A stretch of DNA of 64,000 nucleotides from Hyunsoonleella jejuensis (GCF_900111025.1 NZ_FOFN01000002.1:62001-126000), one strand, 5' to 3'; positions 40,409 through 50,436 are shown, counted from the first letter of the stretch. Program-made: numbers and translations. The notes: a model not told the origin generated them from the sequence alone.

Positions 40409-42094
40409 TTATTTTCTATAAAATGTAGTTTCAAAAGTAGAACTATTTCCAACATTATCCGTAACAATCAGCTTCAAATTATTTTTAGTATCAGTGATAA
40501 CACCATCATTAAAATCATGAGTAAGAGTTTTGGTTTTATAATCATAAGCCATTAAAATCCATTTTCCATTTACCATAGCCCTATAATTTGAAATACCAGA
40601 GATTTTATCGTCTATTTTAATTTTTAAGTAGCGGTATTTACTTAACCATTGCCCTCTTTTAAAATTGATAGGAGTGATGGTAGGTTTTTCATCATCAGAG
40701 GCCAAAGTGAATGTTCCCAAAGTTTTAGTTAAGGTTGTTAATGTGTCTCCTTCGCGCTTTGTAAACGAATAATACGGTGTTTTCTTGTACCCGGATAACC
40801 TTGCGATAAACAATTTGCTTTTATCTTCAGGTTTGTATTTACTGATGTCGTATGCAATTTTAACGCTCTTCTTTAGCGGTATAACATCTTTATGAAGTGT
40901 TAAGGTATCTGCCTTTACATTAAAATCCATATAAAAGTCTTCATAGAATGTATCCGAAAAAATATCCACGTTTATACCTTTTTCTTTTAAAGTTGTGCTT
41001 TTGTCGGCATAAATATAATATGGTGTTTCGGTTTTTGATTGCGCTTTAAAGCTCTTACTTATTTCACCTTTAATAGATAGTGTCACCCATGTTGTATTGT
41101 TTTCAAAATCGCTAACTTTTATTTTATATACTGAATAAGTGCTATCTTCTATAGTTAGAGCACCTTCTTTATAAACGTCTTTATAAATACTCAAAGGGTT
41201 GTTAATCCTAAATAATTTTTGAATACGTTGTTTACTGGTTTTAAAGTGGTTATAATCTATTAATTGATTAATATGTTTAGTCTCATCAAATGAAAACCTT
41301 TTAAAGTCTAATTCGAAATTCTTACTACCATTTACAAAAGTTTGGATGTTATAAACGCCATTTTTATTTGCCGCTAAATCTTGTCTGTCCCAAGTGGTAA
41401 TTCCGAAACCTATATTTCCAAATGCTTTAATATTTTCAACGGTATAATCGCCGTTTTTTAGAGGAATCAATCTTAAGTCTTGTTTTTTGTTAGAATTATT
41501 AACGTATGAGTTTTCATCTAGTGGATACACGTAAATGGATGTTATGGTAGGTAATTTAGAATCCTTAATATCTATACCAAAAAGCATAGGGTTTATGGGG
41601 CGTTCTGCATTATCACGAATTTCAAAATGTAAATGTGGGCCACCTGACCCCCCGGAGTTACCACTGTAGGCCACTAAATCTCCCTTTTTAATTAATAACT
41701 CCTCGGGATTTGGAAAAGTTTCCACCTCATAAGATTCTTTTTTGTACTGCAATGTTTTAATGTAACTTTCAATTTCTGGGGCGAACCTATTTAAATGCGC
41801 ATAAACGGTCGTGTAACCATTTGGATGCGTTATATATAGCGCTTTTCCGTAGCCATAATGCGAAATTTTTATTCTGCTTACATAACCATCAGCTGCTGCT
41901 TTTACTTTTAGTCCAATACGCTGTTGGGTTTTTATGTCCATTCCTGAATGAAAATGATTAGAACGTAATTCGGCAAAAGTACCCGAAAGCACAAGAGGAA
42001 TATCGAGCGGACTGGAAAAATAATCCTGCGGATATATGTTTTGAGCGTTTAACGAAACTGAGAAAAATAGTAAAAGGGCAAGAAGTATTCTCAT
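40409..42094 (-). CDS. M23-family metallopeptidase (cell-wall endopeptidase)
   Basis: A protein of 561 residues with a signal peptide (SLNAQ). The LytM/M23 core is N-terminal (about 40-170) with zinc ligands HSGMD and HLHFE both intact, so catalytic activity is expected. A long beta-rich C-terminal region follows. It probably trims peptidoglycan or controls another hydrolase in the periplasm. It is the first gene of the M23/TonB/protease/bPH2 operon. Confidence 0.92.
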   Translation of the reverse strand: MRILLALLLFFSVSLNAQNIYPQDYFSSPLDIPLVLSGTFAELRSNHFHSGMDIKTQQRIGLKVKAAADGYVSRIKISHYGYGKALYITHPNGYTTVYAHLNRFAPEIESYIKTLQYKKESYEVETFPNPEELLIKKGDLVAYSGNSGGSGGPHLHFEIRDNAERPINPMLFGIDIKDSKLPTITSIYVYPLDENSYVNNSNKKQDLRLIPLKNGDYTVENIKAFGNIGFGITTWDRQDLAANKNGVYNIQTFVNGSKNFELDFKRFSFDETKHINQLIDYNHFKTSKQRIQKLFRINNPLSIYKDVYKEGALTIEDSTYSVYKIKVSDFENNTTWVTLSIKGEISKSFKAQSKTETPYYIYADKSTTLKEKGINVDIFSDTFYEDFYMDFNVKADTLTLHKDVIPLKKSVKIAYDISKYKPEDKSKLFIARLSGYKKTPYYSFTKREGDTLTTLTKTLGTFTLASDDEKPTITPINFKRGQWLSKYRYLKIKIDDKISGISNYRAMVNGKWILMAYDYKTKTLTHDFNDGVITDTKNNLKLIVTDNVGNSSTFETTFYRK

Positions 42095-42499
42095 AGTGAT
42101 GTATTGGGCTAAAATATTAATTTGTCATCAATCGGCAAAGAACGAAACAAAAATCACGCCATGGGCATGTAACATATAGGTTTTAATGGATAATAATGCA
42201 AAAAACGTTAAAGGAATAAGAAACTGCTTTGGCCGGCACACAAGCGTTAGCAATTGAATGACCGTTTGAAATCCCCGACTCGGGTGGAATTCTGCAGTGA
42301 AATATTTATATTCATGAATTCACCGGTATAAAGTAGAAATCAATGAGTAAAGGTCGCCTCATCTGCACTGAGCCTGTCGAAGTGTTGTAGGGAGCCCCAT
42401 AAATAAAGGCCACAAGCGTGTTAAAAAAAATTATGAAAAAACAATTGCTATTTAGCCTTAGGTATGTTAACTTTGTTTACGAAGTATTGATTTTTGTAA
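42095..42499. other. Intergenic region of about 400 bp without a recognisable gene
   Basis: No ORF with a known pattern on either strand. It contains a locally GC-richer segment (about 42220-42420) and the 19-mer CACTGAGCCTGTCGAAGTG (42366-42384), a word familiar as a dispersed intergenic repeat in Bacteroidota. A promoter for the next gene lies at its right end. Confidence 0.5.
42445..42475 (+). promoter_or_regulatory. Likely housekeeping promoter of the zapA operon
   Basis: TTG (42445-42447), 20 bp, TAACTTTG (42468-42475), which matches the Bacteroidota TTG/TAnnTTTG consensus. It lies 25 nt before ATG 42500. Unlike the island promoters it has a -33 TTG and no TGA-N6-TCA. Confidence 0.6.
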
Positions 42500-42790
42500 A
42501 TGAGTAATATTGAAGGAATTGTCGATTCTTTAGAATATAAAATTAGTAAGGTGCTGCTTAGGGTAGATCATCTAAAACAAGCTAATTTGAAATTAACTGA
42601 AGATTTAGCCAAGGCAAGACAACAAATTCAATCCCAAGAACGTTTAAATAAGGATTGGGAGGAGAAATATGAAGCTCTAAAAATTGCGAATTCAATGCTT
42701 GGTAGTGACGATAATAAAAGAGAAACTAAGCTTAAAATAAATGCATTAATTAGAGATATTGACCATTGTATAGCGCAATTATCAGATTAA
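42500..42790 (+). CDS. Small coiled-coil protein upstream of zapA
   Basis: A protein of 96 residues, almost entirely coiled coil with no signal peptide (VDSLEYKISKVLLRVDHLKQANLKL...). 15 nt before zapA. Its size, structure and position suggest a cell-division accessory factor, possibly of the ZapB kind, but no sequence match is claimed. Confidence 0.75.
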   Translation: MSNIEGIVDSLEYKISKVLLRVDHLKQANLKLTEDLAKARQQIQSQERLNKDWEEKYEALKIANSMLGSDDNKRETKLKINALIRDIDHCIAQLSD

Positions 42791-42805
42791 TGTAATGTAG
42801 AATCA

Positions 42806-43099
42806 ATGTCAGAAAAGCTTAAAATAAAGCTATCAATAGCAAATAGAGTATATCCATTAACTATTGATGCAAAGCAGGAAGAAGGGTTGCGAAAGGCAGC
42901 GAAGAATATTGAGACAATGATTAAACAGTTTGAGCAAAGTTATTCCGTTAGAGATAAACAAGATGTGCTCGCCATGTGCGCTTTACAATTTGCATCTCAA
43001 GTGGAACAAAAAACTATAGATAAAGAAGTGCGAAATGAGGTTGTTGAGGAAAAGCTTGATGCTATCAACAAAATGTTAGAAGCTCATTTAAGTGCTTAA
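42806..43099 (+). CDS. zapA: Cell-division protein ZapA
   Basis: A protein of 97 residues with the ZapA pattern: KLKIKLSIANRVYPL at the start, EEGLRKAAKNIE, and a C-terminal coiled coil. It bundles FtsZ filaments at the division site. The 6S RNA candidate lies directly downstream, a placement also known in Proteobacteria (zapA-ssrS). Confidence 0.88.
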   Translation: MSEKLKIKLSIANRVYPLTIDAKQEEGLRKAAKNIETMIKQFEQSYSVRDKQDVLAMCALQFASQVEQKTIDKEVRNEVVEEKLDAINKMLEAHLSA

Positions 43100-43124
43100 C
43101 GTTCTTTAAAATAAAAAGTAGAAG

Positions 43125-43308
43125 TTACTACCTACATCGGTTATTTTTTTTGATAAACTCAACGTTAATTCTTTAAAAAGGGTGAGTTGAAGTTGTAAAA
43201 GCATGCTGCTAGTACTTAGGTGCTTGGGCAGACCCTTGATCAGCTTGTTAGCCCTAAACTTGTTTTTAAGGAGTTTATACAAAACACTATACTGATGTAG
43301 GTTTTTTT
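43125..43308 (+). ncRNA. ssrS: 6S RNA candidate
   Basis: The 234-nt gap between zapA and rny contains a probable structured RNA. A 12-bp closing stem joins ACCTACATCGGT (43130-43141) to ACTGATGTAGGT (43291-43302) with one G-U pair. A second helix joins ATAAACTC to GAGTTTAT inside it, leaving a central internal loop and an apical hairpin region, and a T-run follows the closing stem. This long-rod shape of about 180 nt and the position next to zapA fit 6S RNA, which mimics an open promoter and sequesters RNA polymerase in stationary phase. No covariance model was run. Confidence 0.72.
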
Positions 43309-43333
43309 ATATATATAAATCAACTAAATAAAA

Positions 43334-44908
43334 ATGGATAATCCAATTATATTAATTATAGGAGGTGTAATTGTTGGGCTTGTAATAGGATTTATTATAG
43401 CCAAGGCAATAGAAAAAAATAACGCATCAAAACTTATTAAAAATGCTAAAAAGAATGCGGCAGCAATATTAAAGGAAGCCAATAGTGAAGGTGAGTCTAT
43501 AAAAAAGGACAAAATTCTGCAGGCTAAGGAAAAATTTATCGAGCTAAAAGCGGAGCATGAAAAAGTAATTTTATCGCGTGACAAAAAAATGGCTGAAGCT
43601 GAAAAGCGCACACGCGATAAAGAGTCTCAGGTTTCTAACGAACTTTCAAGAAACAAAAAACTTAACGCCGATATTGAAAACAAAATAAAAGATTACAACC
43701 ACCGATTGGACGTTTTAGAAAAGAAACAATCGGAGTTGGATAAGCTGCATAAAAGCCAAGTGCAACAATTAGAGGTTATCTCCAGTTTGTCTGCCGAAGA
43801 AGCTAAAGAGCAATTGGTAGAATCCTTAAAGGGTGAAGCTAAGAATGATGCCATGGCCTATATACAAGGCGCGTTAGAAGAAGCAAAATTAACGGCTGAA
43901 CAGGAGGCTAAAAAATTAATTATTAATACTATTCAACGTATAGGAACGGAAGAAGCGGTTGATAATTGTGTCTCAGTTTTCAATATTGAATCTGATGATG
44001 TTAAAGGGCGCATCATTGGGCGAGAGGGTAGAAACATTAGAGCGATAGAAGCAGCCACTGGCGTTGAAATAATCGTAGATGATACGCCTGAAGCTATTAT
44101 TTTATCTTGTTTTGATTCGGTACGTCGTGAGATTGCAAGACTATCACTCCATAAATTAGTGACCGATGGTAGAATTCACCCAGCTAGAATTGAAGAAATT
44201 GTAAAGAAAACTAAGAAGCAAATAGAGCAAGAGATTATAGAAGTTGGAAAACGTACTGTAATCGATTTAGGGATTCATAACCTGCATCCAGAATTAATTA
44301 AGACCGTTGGTAGAATGAAATACCGTTCGTCTTACGGACAAAACCTATTGCAGCACTCTAGAGAAGTAGCTAAACTTTGTGGTGTTATGGCTGCTGAGTT
44401 AGGATTAAATCCAAAGTTAGCTAAACGCGCAGGGTTACTTCATGATATTGGAAAAGTGCCAGATGCTGAAACCGATATGGAAACACCACATGCCATCTTA
44501 GGAATGCAATGGGCAGAAAAATATGGCGAAAAAGATGATGTATGTAATGCCATAGGCGCTCACCATGATGAAATTGAAATGAAATCGTTATTAGCGCCAA
44601 TTATTCAAGTATGTGATGCTATTTCTGGTGCACGTCCAGGAGCACGCCGCCAGGTACTGGATAGCTATATTCAACGATTGAAGGATTTAGAGGATATTGC
44701 TTTTGGTTTTAACGGTGTTAAAAAGGCTTATGCTATTCAGGCGGGTAGGGAACTACGCGTTATTGTTGAAAGTGAAAAAGTTAATGATGAAAGAGCATCT
44801 GAATTATCATTTAATATATCACAAAAAATTCAAACGGACATGACGTATCCTGGTCAGGTAAAAGTAACCGTAATTAGAGAAACAAGAGCTGTAAATATTG
44901 CGAAGTAA
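43334..44908 (+). CDS. rny: Ribonuclease Y
   Basis: A protein of 524 residues. N-terminal TM helix (about 5-25), long coiled coil (25-200), KH domain with [10 protein letters not shown] (about 220) and HD domain with LLHDIGK (about 375). It is a membrane-tethered endoribonuclease that starts mRNA decay. Terminator at 44943-44970. Confidence 0.96.
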   Translation: MDNPIILIIGGVIVGLVIGFIIAKAIEKNNASKLIKNAKKNAAAILKEANSEGESIKKDKILQAKEKFIELKAEHEKVILSRDKKMAEAEKRTRDKESQVSNELSRNKKLNADIENKIKDYNHRLDVLEKKQSELDKLHKSQVQQLEVISSLSAEEAKEQLVESLKGEAKNDAMAYIQGALEEAKLTAEQEAKKLIINTIQRIGTEEAVDNCVSVFNIESDDVKGRIIGREGRNIRAIEAATGVEIIVDDTPEAIILSCFDSVRREIARLSLHKLVTDGRIHPARIEEIVKKTKKQIEQEIIEVGKRTVIDLGIHNLHPELIKTVGRMKYRSSYGQNLLQHSREVAKLCGVMAAELGLNPKLAKRAGLLHDIGKVPDAETDMETPHAILGMQWAEKYGEKDDVCNAIGAHHDEIEMKSLLAPIIQVCDAISGARPGARRQVLDSYIQRLKDLEDIAFGFNGVKKAYAIQAGRELRVIVESEKVNDERASELSFNISQKIQTDMTYPGQVKVTVIRETRAVNIAK

Positions 44909-44942
44909 TACATTTACTTTAAATACGGAAGTTCAACAAGTT

Positions 44943-44970
44943 AAAAAAACCGGCATCTGCCGGTTTTTTT
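44943..44970. terminator. Terminator after rny
   Basis: CCGGC/GCCGG stem flanked by seven A and seven T, 35 nt after the rny stop and 23 nt before the convergent xerD stop. Symmetrical, so it can serve both. Confidence 0.9.
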
Positions 44971-44992
44971 GTTGTTATACTAAACTTTAAAT

Positions 44993-45889
44993 CTATCTTC
45001 TAGGATGATATTTCTCAACAACTTGGGCTAGATGGCTTTTGTCTATATGTACATATATTTCGGTTGTTGTAATGCTTTCATGCCCAAGCATGAGCTGAAT
45101 AGCCCTCAAATCTGCATTATTCTGCAGTAGGTGTGTTGCAAAAGAATGACGAAAAGTATGTGGGGATACATTTTTTTTTAGTCCTATTTTTTCAACCAAT
45201 TGTTTAATAATTGTAAATATCATAGCACGCGTTAACTGCTTACCTCTTCGATTTAAAAACAAGGTATCCTCAAAGCCTGCTTGAATATTCATATGATTTC
45301 TCACCTCGTTCCTATAAATATTAATATACTTTATCGTTGTATCAACTATAGGCACAAAACGTTCTTTGTCTCCTTTACCTGTTATCTTGATAAAACCTTC
45401 CTCAAAAAATAAATCCGATAGTTTTAAATTTATCAATTCGCTTACACGTAAACCACAACCATATAAAGTTTCCAACATTGCTCTATTGCGCTCACCTTCG
45501 GGCTTGCTTAAATCTATAGCCTGTATAATTTGGTCAATTTCATCTTCAGAAAGCGTATCTGGAAGTTTCCTTCCTATTTTAGGCGATTCAATTAACTCTA
45601 GAGGATTATCTTTTCTATAATCTTCAAAGATTAAATAACTGAAAAAACTTCGCAATCCTGAAATTAACCTAGATTGAGATCTTGCGTTTAATTGTTTGGC
45701 AGAATTATATATAAACTGTTGAATAGTTTGCGATGAAATAGCAATAGGAGAAACAGACATTTCATTTTCTTCTAAAAAAAGTATCAATCTATTAATATCG
45801 AGGCAATAACTATCAATCGAATTTTGGGACAAGCCACGTTCAATTCTTAAATACAGCTGATAATCTTTTAGTGCGTTGTGCCATTTCAT
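44993..45889 (-). CDS. xerD: Tyrosine recombinase XerD
   Basis: A protein of 298 residues, the normal Xer length. SAM-like N-terminal domain (1-90) and catalytic domain with Arg in GCGLRVSEL, HTFRHSFATH (His-x2-Arg), LGHESI and nucleophile Tyr in EIYVH. It resolves chromosome dimers at dif. There is no integrase-type neighbour, so it is the housekeeping enzyme. Confidence 0.93.
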   Translation of the reverse strand: MKWHNALKDYQLYLRIERGLSQNSIDSYCLDINRLILFLEENEMSVSPIAISSQTIQQFIYNSAKQLNARSQSRLISGLRSFFSYLIFEDYRKDNPLELIESPKIGRKLPDTLSEDEIDQIIQAIDLSKPEGERNRAMLETLYGCGLRVSELINLKLSDLFFEEGFIKITGKGDKERFVPIVDTTIKYINIYRNEVRNHMNIQAGFEDTLFLNRRGKQLTRAMIFTIIKQLVEKIGLKKNVSPHTFRHSFATHLLQNNADLRAIQLMLGHESITTTEIYVHIDKSHLAQVVEKYHPRR

Positions 45890-45906
45890 GCCTTAAATTT
45901 AAGCAT

Positions 45907-45936
45907 AAAAAAAACTACCAATTGGTAGTTTTTTTT
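45907..45936 (-). terminator. Terminator after the TM2-domain gene
   Basis: A palindrome of AAAAAAAACTACCA and its complement around AATT; T8 on both strands. It lies between the stop of the TM2-domain gene (45953) and the start of xerD. Confidence 0.82.
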
Positions 45937-45952
45937 ATTATAAATTTTACTC

Positions 45953-46297
45953 TTACAACCCTGGGTAAGAATCGGTAAGAATTTGTACAATATCAATTAT
46001 GTGACCCACTATGAAATATCCAAATGTAATAATATACAATACATTCCAATACCAAGGGCTACCAATGTACCATCTGTGAGCAGCAAATCCACCTAAAACA
46101 AGCCATAATGCAGCAGCTACCCATTTATCTTTAGCTTTAACAGCTACCGCAGGAGCATAAATCTCTTCTGGTTCAATATTAGTTGAGATTTCAGTATTTG
46201 CCGGTGTAGTTTTAACTCTTTTTACAGGAAAAGAGGCATAACAAGTAGAGTAGCTTAGCATTAGAACTAAGAAAGATAATAATAATTTAATTTTCAT
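45953..46297 (-). CDS. TM2-domain protein with signal peptide
   Basis: A protein of 114 residues. Signal peptide (ends CYASF), a linker rich in Pro/Thr/Glu, then a TM2-like pair of helices (AALWLVLGGFAAHRWYIGSPWYWNVLYI) with the 'G-x-x-G-x-HRWYIG' hallmark. Function unknown. Confidence 0.82.
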   Translation of the reverse strand: MKIKLLLSFLVLMLSYSTCYASFPVKRVKTTPANTEISTNIEPEEIYAPAVAVKAKDKWVAAALWLVLGGFAAHRWYIGSPWYWNVLYIITFGYFIVGHIIDIVQILTDSYPGL

Positions 46298-46346
46298 AAT
46301 TAATTGGTTTATGTTTGTTCTGCTAATTTAAACAAAAAACAATTTC

Positions 46347-47222
46347 ATGTTGAGAATAAGACTACTTTTTTTTATGACTTTTTTTGTTTCCTCAGTTGTG
46401 AATACTCAAAACAAATTTGACTATGTAGGTGGAGTAAAATTAAATGATTCATTAATCATAACTTACAAAGTTAATTTTGAGGAGAATAAAGGTCAGGTTA
46501 AAGGGTATTCAATAACTGACATTGGCGGTGAACATGAAACTAGATCTAATATATTTGGAGAATACAACAAGGATGAAAAGACTTTGAGTTTTAGAGAAAT
46601 TGGTATTGTTTACACTAAATCTCCAATTTCTCAAAATGATTTTTGTTTTTTGAACACAACTCTAAAGAATTTTGTATTTGGTAAGACCAAAAAAGTTAGA
46701 GCTAATTTTATTGGCCTATTTTCAGATAATACTGAATGTATAAATGGTGAACTTATTCTAAGCACACAGGAAAAAGCAGAACAAAGAGTGCAAAAAGTGG
46801 TGAATAAAATTAATAATTCTAAAAAAATTACTGATAGTGTAAAACAAAAATTAAATGAATTTAATTTAATGAATGTTTTAAAAATGAATATTTTGAAGAA
46901 GGACCAGACTCTAAGCATTTTTTCTAAATCTAGCTCAATAAAACTTATAGTATTTGATGGCGGCAAATTAGATGGGGATGAAATAAATATTATGATTAAT
47001 GGTGAAACTATCTTGAATAATTACAGAGCAAATAAATCAGAAAAAATAATAGTATTAGAATTAAAAAATAAAAAAACATCTATAGTTATTAAGGCAAATA
47101 ATGAAGGGGAAATAGCACCTAATACTGTTGTTGTTAAGCTTGATGATGGCACTAATGAAATAAAGGCTCTGTCTAATTTACAAACCGGGGAAACTACGCA
47201 AATAGATATTTTAAGAAACTAA
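46347..47222 (+). CDS. Secreted hypothetical protein
   Basis: A protein of 291 residues with a short signal peptide. The mature protein is beta-rich with a helical Lys-rich middle (about 140-185), then IVFDGGKLDGDEINIMINGETIL, a beta-sandwich-like strand set. No family is recognised. It is divergent from the TM2-domain gene and monocistronic. Confidence 0.7.
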   Translation: MLRIRLLFFMTFFVSSVVNTQNKFDYVGGVKLNDSLIITYKVNFEENKGQVKGYSITDIGGEHETRSNIFGEYNKDEKTLSFREIGIVYTKSPISQNDFCFLNTTLKNFVFGKTKKVRANFIGLFSDNTECINGELILSTQEKAEQRVQKVVNKINNSKKITDSVKQKLNEFNLMNVLKMNILKKDQTLSIFSKSSSIKLIVFDGGKLDGDEINIMINGETILNNYRANKSEKIIVLELKNKKTSIVIKANNEGEIAPNTVVVKLDDGTNEIKALSNLQTGETTQIDILRN

Positions 47223-47382
47223 TATGATACTTGAACCTCTAATGTTTATTACTAATTTACTTGTCAATGAAGTATTAAAATTACTTTATTGTTAATTACA
47301 TTGTTAATAAACACAGAGGGGTTATAAAATGACTGTAAAAAAATTCGTAAATTTAAATATTAATTAATTTAAAATTTTAACC

Positions 47383-47880
47383 ATGAGAATTAAACTTTTT
47401 ATTGCTGTATTACTTTTTTCAGGATCCCTGTGCTTAAATGCACAAACGTTTAAGATTGGTGCTTCTGCCGGTCTTCCAACTGCAGATGCTTCAGATATTT
47501 CATCTTTCGTTCTTGGCGTTGACGCTTATTACTTTTTTACCGATGTAGATGCATTGATAGAAATTGGACTAAATGCTGGATATAGAAACTATTTTGGAAA
47601 GGAATACGAATTTGGCAACGTTACTGTTGAAGCCGAAGATGTTGGGTTTTTACCGTTGGCACTGGCTGCTAGACTAAAATTATTCGGACTTATCTCTGGA
47701 GGTGCCGATGCTGGATATGCTGTAGCCTTAGAGGATGGTCTTGATGGAGGCCTTTATTTTAAACCTGTTGCAGGTTTGGATATTGCAGATACTATTGAGC
47801 TTAATCTAGGACATGAATTTATATTTGCAGATGGTGCTACTTGGGGCAATTTTTGCCTCGGTCTTCTATTTGAGTTTTAA
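47383..47880 (+). CDS. Outer-membrane beta-barrel protein
   Basis: A protein of 165 residues, signal peptide (LNAQ), alternating polar/hydrophobic strands (about eight) and a C-terminal Phe (LLFEF). Probably a small OmpW/OmpX-like barrel. Terminator at 47897-47933. Confidence 0.8.
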   Translation: MRIKLFIAVLLFSGSLCLNAQTFKIGASAGLPTADASDISSFVLGVDAYYFFTDVDALIEIGLNAGYRNYFGKEYEFGNVTVEAEDVGFLPLALAARLKLFGLISGGADAGYAVALEDGLDGGLYFKPVAGLDIADTIELNLGHEFIFADGATWGNFCLGLLFEF

Positions 47881-47896
47881 ATCTTAATAACGATAA

Positions 47897-47933
47897 ACAA
47901 AAAAAAGGAAGCTAATGGTTTCCTTTTTTTTGT
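47897..47933. terminator. Terminator between barrel gene and aroQ
   Basis: 14-bp perfect stem (ACAAAAAAAAGGAA with its complement), loop 9 nt. Confidence 0.82.
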
Positions 47934-47952
47934 TTTATTTATTTTTACTGTT

Positions 47953-48369
47953 ATGAAAAAACTAATGATTATTAACGGTCCAAATCTCAACCTATTAGGA
48001 AAGCGAGAACCAAATATATATGGAAGCCTAAGTTTTACAGAATTTTTAGATGAAGTTAAAGAAAAATATCCGGAAGTTCATTTAGAATACTACCAATCAA
48101 ATATAGAAGGTGAACTCATAAATAAACTGCACGACGTTGGATTTAGTTATGATGGTATTATTTTAAACGCTGCTGCATACACACATACTTCGGTTGGTAT
48201 TGGCGATGCCATTAAAGGTATCGAAACACCCGTTGTAGAGGTTCATATATCAAATACTTTCGCAAGAGAAGAGTTCAGGCATCAATCTTTTATTTCACCA
48301 AATGCCAAAGGTGTTATTCTCGGTTTTGGTTTACAAAGCTATGAGCTAGCCATACAGAGTTTTTTATAG
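47953..48369 (+). CDS. aroQ: 3-Dehydroquinate dehydratase, type II
   Basis: A protein of 138 residues, standard for type II. GPNLNLLGKREPNIYG at the start (catalytic Tyr, Arg), YQSNIEGELI, NAAAYTHTSV and VEVHISN. It catalyses the third step of the shikimate pathway in the cytoplasm. Confidence 0.94.
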   Translation: MKKLMIINGPNLNLLGKREPNIYGSLSFTEFLDEVKEKYPEVHLEYYQSNIEGELINKLHDVGFSYDGIILNAAAYTHTSVGIGDAIKGIETPVVEVHISNTFAREEFRHQSFISPNAKGVILGFGLQSYELAIQSFL

Positions 48370-48382
48370 TTAATATTAATTT

Positions 48383-48874
48383 ATGAAAGAGAGAGTTTCA
48401 TTTTTAATCATTCTATTTGTTATTGGAATTGGAGCTCATCAACTAAAAGCACAATCTCAAGTTGATTTTGGAGTAAAAGGCGGACTTAATTTAACCTTTT
48501 TCAAAGTAGCTGAAGGTAATTTTGGTGATAATCCCGAAACTGCTACTGGCTTTTATGGCGGACTCTTTACGGATTTTAATATTGATAACAATTTTTCAAT
48601 ACAACCAGAAATTTTATATATCGTTCTAAACGATTTCAATTTTATGAATGCGCCAATTTATGCAAAATATCAAGTGGGGGATAACCTTTACTTATCGGTT
48701 GGCCCTAGTTTAAATTACTTCTTTGATTTTTTTACAAACAAATTTAAAATACGAGGAGATATTGCTACATCATATAATATCACTTCTAAAATAGATTTGC
48801 ATGTGAAATATACTTTGAGATTTCAAGAAATTACGCCAAATGGTTTATTTGTAGGTGTAGGGTTGAAACTCTAA
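48383..48874 (+). CDS. PorT-like outer-membrane beta-barrel protein
   Basis: A protein of 163 residues, signal peptide (LKAQ), then GVKGGLNLTFF, a typical start of PorT-family barrels, and eight strands ending LKL. 13 nt after aroQ, so probably co-transcribed. Function unknown. Confidence 0.83.
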   Translation: MKERVSFLIILFVIGIGAHQLKAQSQVDFGVKGGLNLTFFKVAEGNFGDNPETATGFYGGLFTDFNIDNNFSIQPEILYIVLNDFNFMNAPIYAKYQVGDNLYLSVGPSLNYFFDFFTNKFKIRGDIATSYNITSKIDLHVKYTLRFQEITPNGLFVGVGLKL

Positions 48875-48900
48875 CCTTTAGTCAAATTATCCATAAAACA

Positions 48901-48932
48901 AAAAAAGTTCCAGTTTTGACTGGAACTTTTTT
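48901..48932. terminator. Bidirectional terminator
   Basis: 14-bp perfect stem (AAAAAAGTTCCAGT with complement), TTTG loop, between convergent genes ending at 48874 and 48953. Confidence 0.9.
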
Positions 48933-48952
48933 AATATATATATTCTAATTAT

Positions 48953-50329
48953 CTATATATGAATCACCTCATCATAGGCTGCAGCTACAGCTTCCATAAC
49001 AGCTTCACTCATTGTTGGATGAGGATGAATCGCCTTTAAAACCTCATGCCCCGTAGTTTCCAATTTTCTACCTAAAACAGCTTCGGCTATCATATCTGTA
49101 ACACCGGCACCAATCATGTGGCACCCTAACCATTCCCCATATTTAGCATCAAAAATCACCTTTACGAATCCTTCTTTATTTCCGCCGGCACTAGCTTTAC
49201 CAGAGGCAGAGAAGGGGAATTTCCCAACCTTAATATCCAAGCCTTTTTCTTTGGCTTGTTTTTCCGTTAAACCTACACTAGCAATTTCTGGTGAACAATA
49301 GGTGCATCCTGGAATATTGCCGTAATCAATTGGTTCAACATGATGACCAGCAAGTTTTTCAACACATAAAATACCTTCTGCTGATGCCACGTGCGCTAAA
49401 GCTTGTCCTGGTGTAACATCACCAATTGCATAGTATCCTGGAATATTGGTTTGATAAAAATCATTTACCAAGATTTTATCCCTATCTACAACGATACCAA
49501 CATCTTCTAATCCAATATTTTCAATGTTAGTTTTTATACCAACGGCAGATAAAATAATGTCCGCTTCTAAAACTTCTTCACCTTTGCTAGTCTTTACTGT
49601 AGCTTTAACTCCTTTTCCTGACGTATCAACAGATGTTACTTCGGCAGATGTCTTAATTAAAATACCGTTTTTCTTGAAAGAACGTTCTAGCTGTTTCGAT
49701 ACCTCTTCGTCTTCAACAGGAACTATATTTGGTAAATATTCAACAATGGTGACTTCCGTACCCATTGAGTTATAGAAATATGCGAATTCAACGCCAATAG
49801 CTCCAGAACCAACAACAATCATTTTCTTTGGTTGTTTTTCTAAAGTCATGGCTTGTCTATATCCTATTACCTTTTCGCCATCTTGTGGTAAGCTAGGTAA
49901 CTCACGAGACCTTGCTCCAGTAGCAATAATAATATGGTCTGCACTATATTCAGTGCCATCAACATCAACTTTTTTACCAGGTTTTAGTTTGCCATAACCT
50001 TCAATAATATCTATCTTGTTCTTCTTCATTAAAAATTGAACACCTTTACTCATACCATCAGCAACACCGCGGCTTCGTTTTACAACAGCATCAAAATCAT
50101 GTTCCGCATCCTTAACTTTTAAACCGTAATCTTCTGCATGTTTAAGATATTCAAATACTTGGGCAGATTTTAATAAGGCTTTTGTTGGGATACAACCCCA
50201 ATTTAAACAAACCCCACCAAGGTTTTCTTTTTCAATAATAGCGGTTTTAAAACCCAATTGCGATGCTCTAATTGCTGTAACATATCCACCAGGACCACTT
50301 CCAAGAACTATAATATCGTATTTACTCAT
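48953..50329 (-). CDS. lpdA: Dihydrolipoyl dehydrogenase
   Basis: A protein of 458 residues. FAD-binding GSGPGGY (about 10-16), redox pair C41/C46 in GGVCLNWGCIP, NAD domain GSGAIGVEF, and active-site His in HPHPTMSEA near the C-terminus. E3 component of 2-oxoacid dehydrogenases and the glycine cleavage system. E1/E2 genes are not adjacent. Confidence 0.95.
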   Translation of the reverse strand: MSKYDIIVLGSGPGGYVTAIRASQLGFKTAIIEKENLGGVCLNWGCIPTKALLKSAQVFEYLKHAEDYGLKVKDAEHDFDAVVKRSRGVADGMSKGVQFLMKKNKIDIIEGYGKLKPGKKVDVDGTEYSADHIIIATGARSRELPSLPQDGEKVIGYRQAMTLEKQPKKMIVVGSGAIGVEFAYFYNSMGTEVTIVEYLPNIVPVEDEEVSKQLERSFKKNGILIKTSAEVTSVDTSGKGVKATVKTSKGEEVLEADIILSAVGIKTNIENIGLEDVGIVVDRDKILVNDFYQTNIPGYYAIGDVTPGQALAHVASAEGILCVEKLAGHHVEPIDYGNIPGCTYCSPEIASVGLTEKQAKEKGLDIKVGKFPFSASGKASAGGNKEGFVKVIFDAKYGEWLGCHMIGAGVTDMIAEAVLGRKLETTGHEVLKAIHPHPTMSEAVMEAVAAAYDEVIHI

Positions 50330-50436
50330 GTGTTAAATTTTAAGATGCAAATTTACAAAATCGGATTTTAAAAAGTTATATACGGCGCTACTAATTTGTA
50401 TCTTTTGCTACCTTTGTGTTTGAATTTTTGAAGATT

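Noticed and set aside
44993-45889. Integrase of a mobile element
   Set aside because: Length, motifs and housekeeping context fit XerD. No att repeats, cargo genes or tRNA are seen.
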